Below are positions 6,572 to 7,084 of a stretch of 7,084 nt of DNA, one piece after another; within the stretch, counting starts at the first letter, position 1; each line of letters begins with the position of its first letter. The notes under the pieces are model-generated. The model was not told where the DNA came from and made no database searches. It saw only the letters and a program-made list of their open reading frames with translations. The position numbers and the translations under genes are program-made. The stretch lies in assembly GCA_947074245.1 (NCBI GenBank), contig CAMTOW010000103.1, positions 1 through 7,084 of the forward strand, in the 5' to 3' direction. Source of the DNA: an uncultured Bacteroidales bacterium. Its GTDB lineage: Bacteria; Bacteroidota; Bacteroidia; Bacteroidales; JAUNSR01.

Positions 6572-7084
6572 CTAGGAAATGTTACGTTCCGGAATCGGAT
6601 TATCGTTTTTCTTGAAGATCTGCCAGATGATAGCAGCCAATGCTCCACCGATAAGCGGCGCCACGATAAACACCCATAGCTGGCTCAATGCCACGCCACC
6701 CTGGAAGATAGCGGGACCGAACGAACGAGCCGGATTCACCGATGCTCCGTCGATCGGAATCATCACGATGTTTACGATAGCCAAAGCCCAACCGATCGCA
6801 ACGCCTGCAAAGCCTTTCGGCGCGCGTTCGCTGGTAGAACCCAAAACGACCATTACAAACAGGAAGGTGAATAATATTTCACCGATAAAGGCCCCTCCGA
6901 AATGACCGTCGGCAAACTGATTTGCTCCGAAACTGCCCCATTGCTGAGAGATAAGACCAATCGCGATGGCACCCCGACTGGCACCGATCAACTGAGCGCT
7001 TCAATACATGATCATATCGCCGAAACCCATTCTCTCCTTCATGACTACCCCGAAGCTGACGGCAGGATCCACTTGACTTCCTGA
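6572..7084 (-). pseudogene. aqpZ: AqpZ-like aquaporin, partial, with an in-frame TGA (pseudogene or edge error)
   Basis: The minus-strand frame encodes the central and C-terminal parts of a MIP-family water channel; its start lies beyond 7084. From the edge it reads SGSQVDPAVSFGVVMKER, then GDMIMY and TGA (7003-7001) exactly where relatives have the Trp of MYW. It then continues without shift (AQLIGA) to TAG at 6574-6572. The second motif is intact, SVNPARS (NPA at 6736-6728), followed by SFGPAIFQGG and the last helix AQ-LWVFIVAPLIGG type segment. The first motif is DPA (7069-7061) rather than NPA, and the preceding His is Gln. The piece after the stop is open for 142 codons, with a TTG at 6991 as its first possible start. 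It would lack the first half-channel and could not form a normal pore. Because the altered bases cluster within about 100 bp of the window end, an assembly or sequencing error is a real alternative. A terminator lies at 6458-6499. Confidence 0.75.

Noticed and set aside
6419..6679. Plus-strand open frame across the aquaporin 3' UTR
   Set aside because: It runs through the minus-strand terminator and aquaporin coding sequence, has no homology signal and no start context.
7001..7003. TGA read as tryptophan or selenocysteine in the aquaporin
   Set aside because: yqaA ends at TGA in the same window, aquaporins are not selenoproteins, and neighbouring conserved residues are also altered. Decay or sequence error is simpler.

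Overview
The window looks like ordinary chromosome from a member of the Bacteroidales, probably near Porphyromonas, Tannerella or Parabacteroides. The reasons are a secreted prolyl tripeptidyl peptidase that closely follows the Porphyromonas gingivalis PtpA pattern, a candidate promoter with the Bacteroidetes -7 box (TAnnTTTG), genes with little or no Shine-Dalgarno sequence, and a stand-alone MnmD. Family assignments rest on recalled sequences and visible motifs, not on a database search.

Plus-strand half. The window opens inside a gene and shows only the last 87 codons, a charged Arg/Gly/Asn-rich tail ending at 264, followed by a strong hairpin terminator (274-313). Next comes a single-gene unit with its own candidate promoter (337-367): a ptpA-like S9 serine peptidase with a signal peptide (409-2568). 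A 186-bp gap with three small hairpins leads to purD (2755-4023), a complete purine biosynthesis enzyme closed by a terminator (4047-4096). Two membrane-protein genes follow on the same strand: an unassigned polytopic protein (4118-5113) and a YqaA/DedA-type protein (5215-5679).

Minus-strand half. mnmD (5691-6365) converges on yqaA with only 11 bp between the stop codons. Upstream of it are an aquaporin terminator (6458-6499), an unexplained nested inverted repeat (6509-6561) and an AqpZ-like aquaporin (6572-7084). The aquaporin reading frame carries an in-frame TGA at a position where tryptophan is expected, plus substitutions in its first NPA motif, all close to the window edge. It is either a pseudogene or an assembly or sequencing artefact.

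The genes do not form one pathway. They cover peptide nutrition (ptpA), purine synthesis (purD), tRNA wobble modification (mnmD), membrane functions (4118-5113 and yqaA) and water transport. I see no mobile element, CRISPR array, defence island, biosynthetic cluster or tRNA/rRNA gene, and no convincing undescribed system. The points most worth checking are the broken aquaporin, its unusual selectivity-filter positions, and the 6509-6561 inverted repeat.
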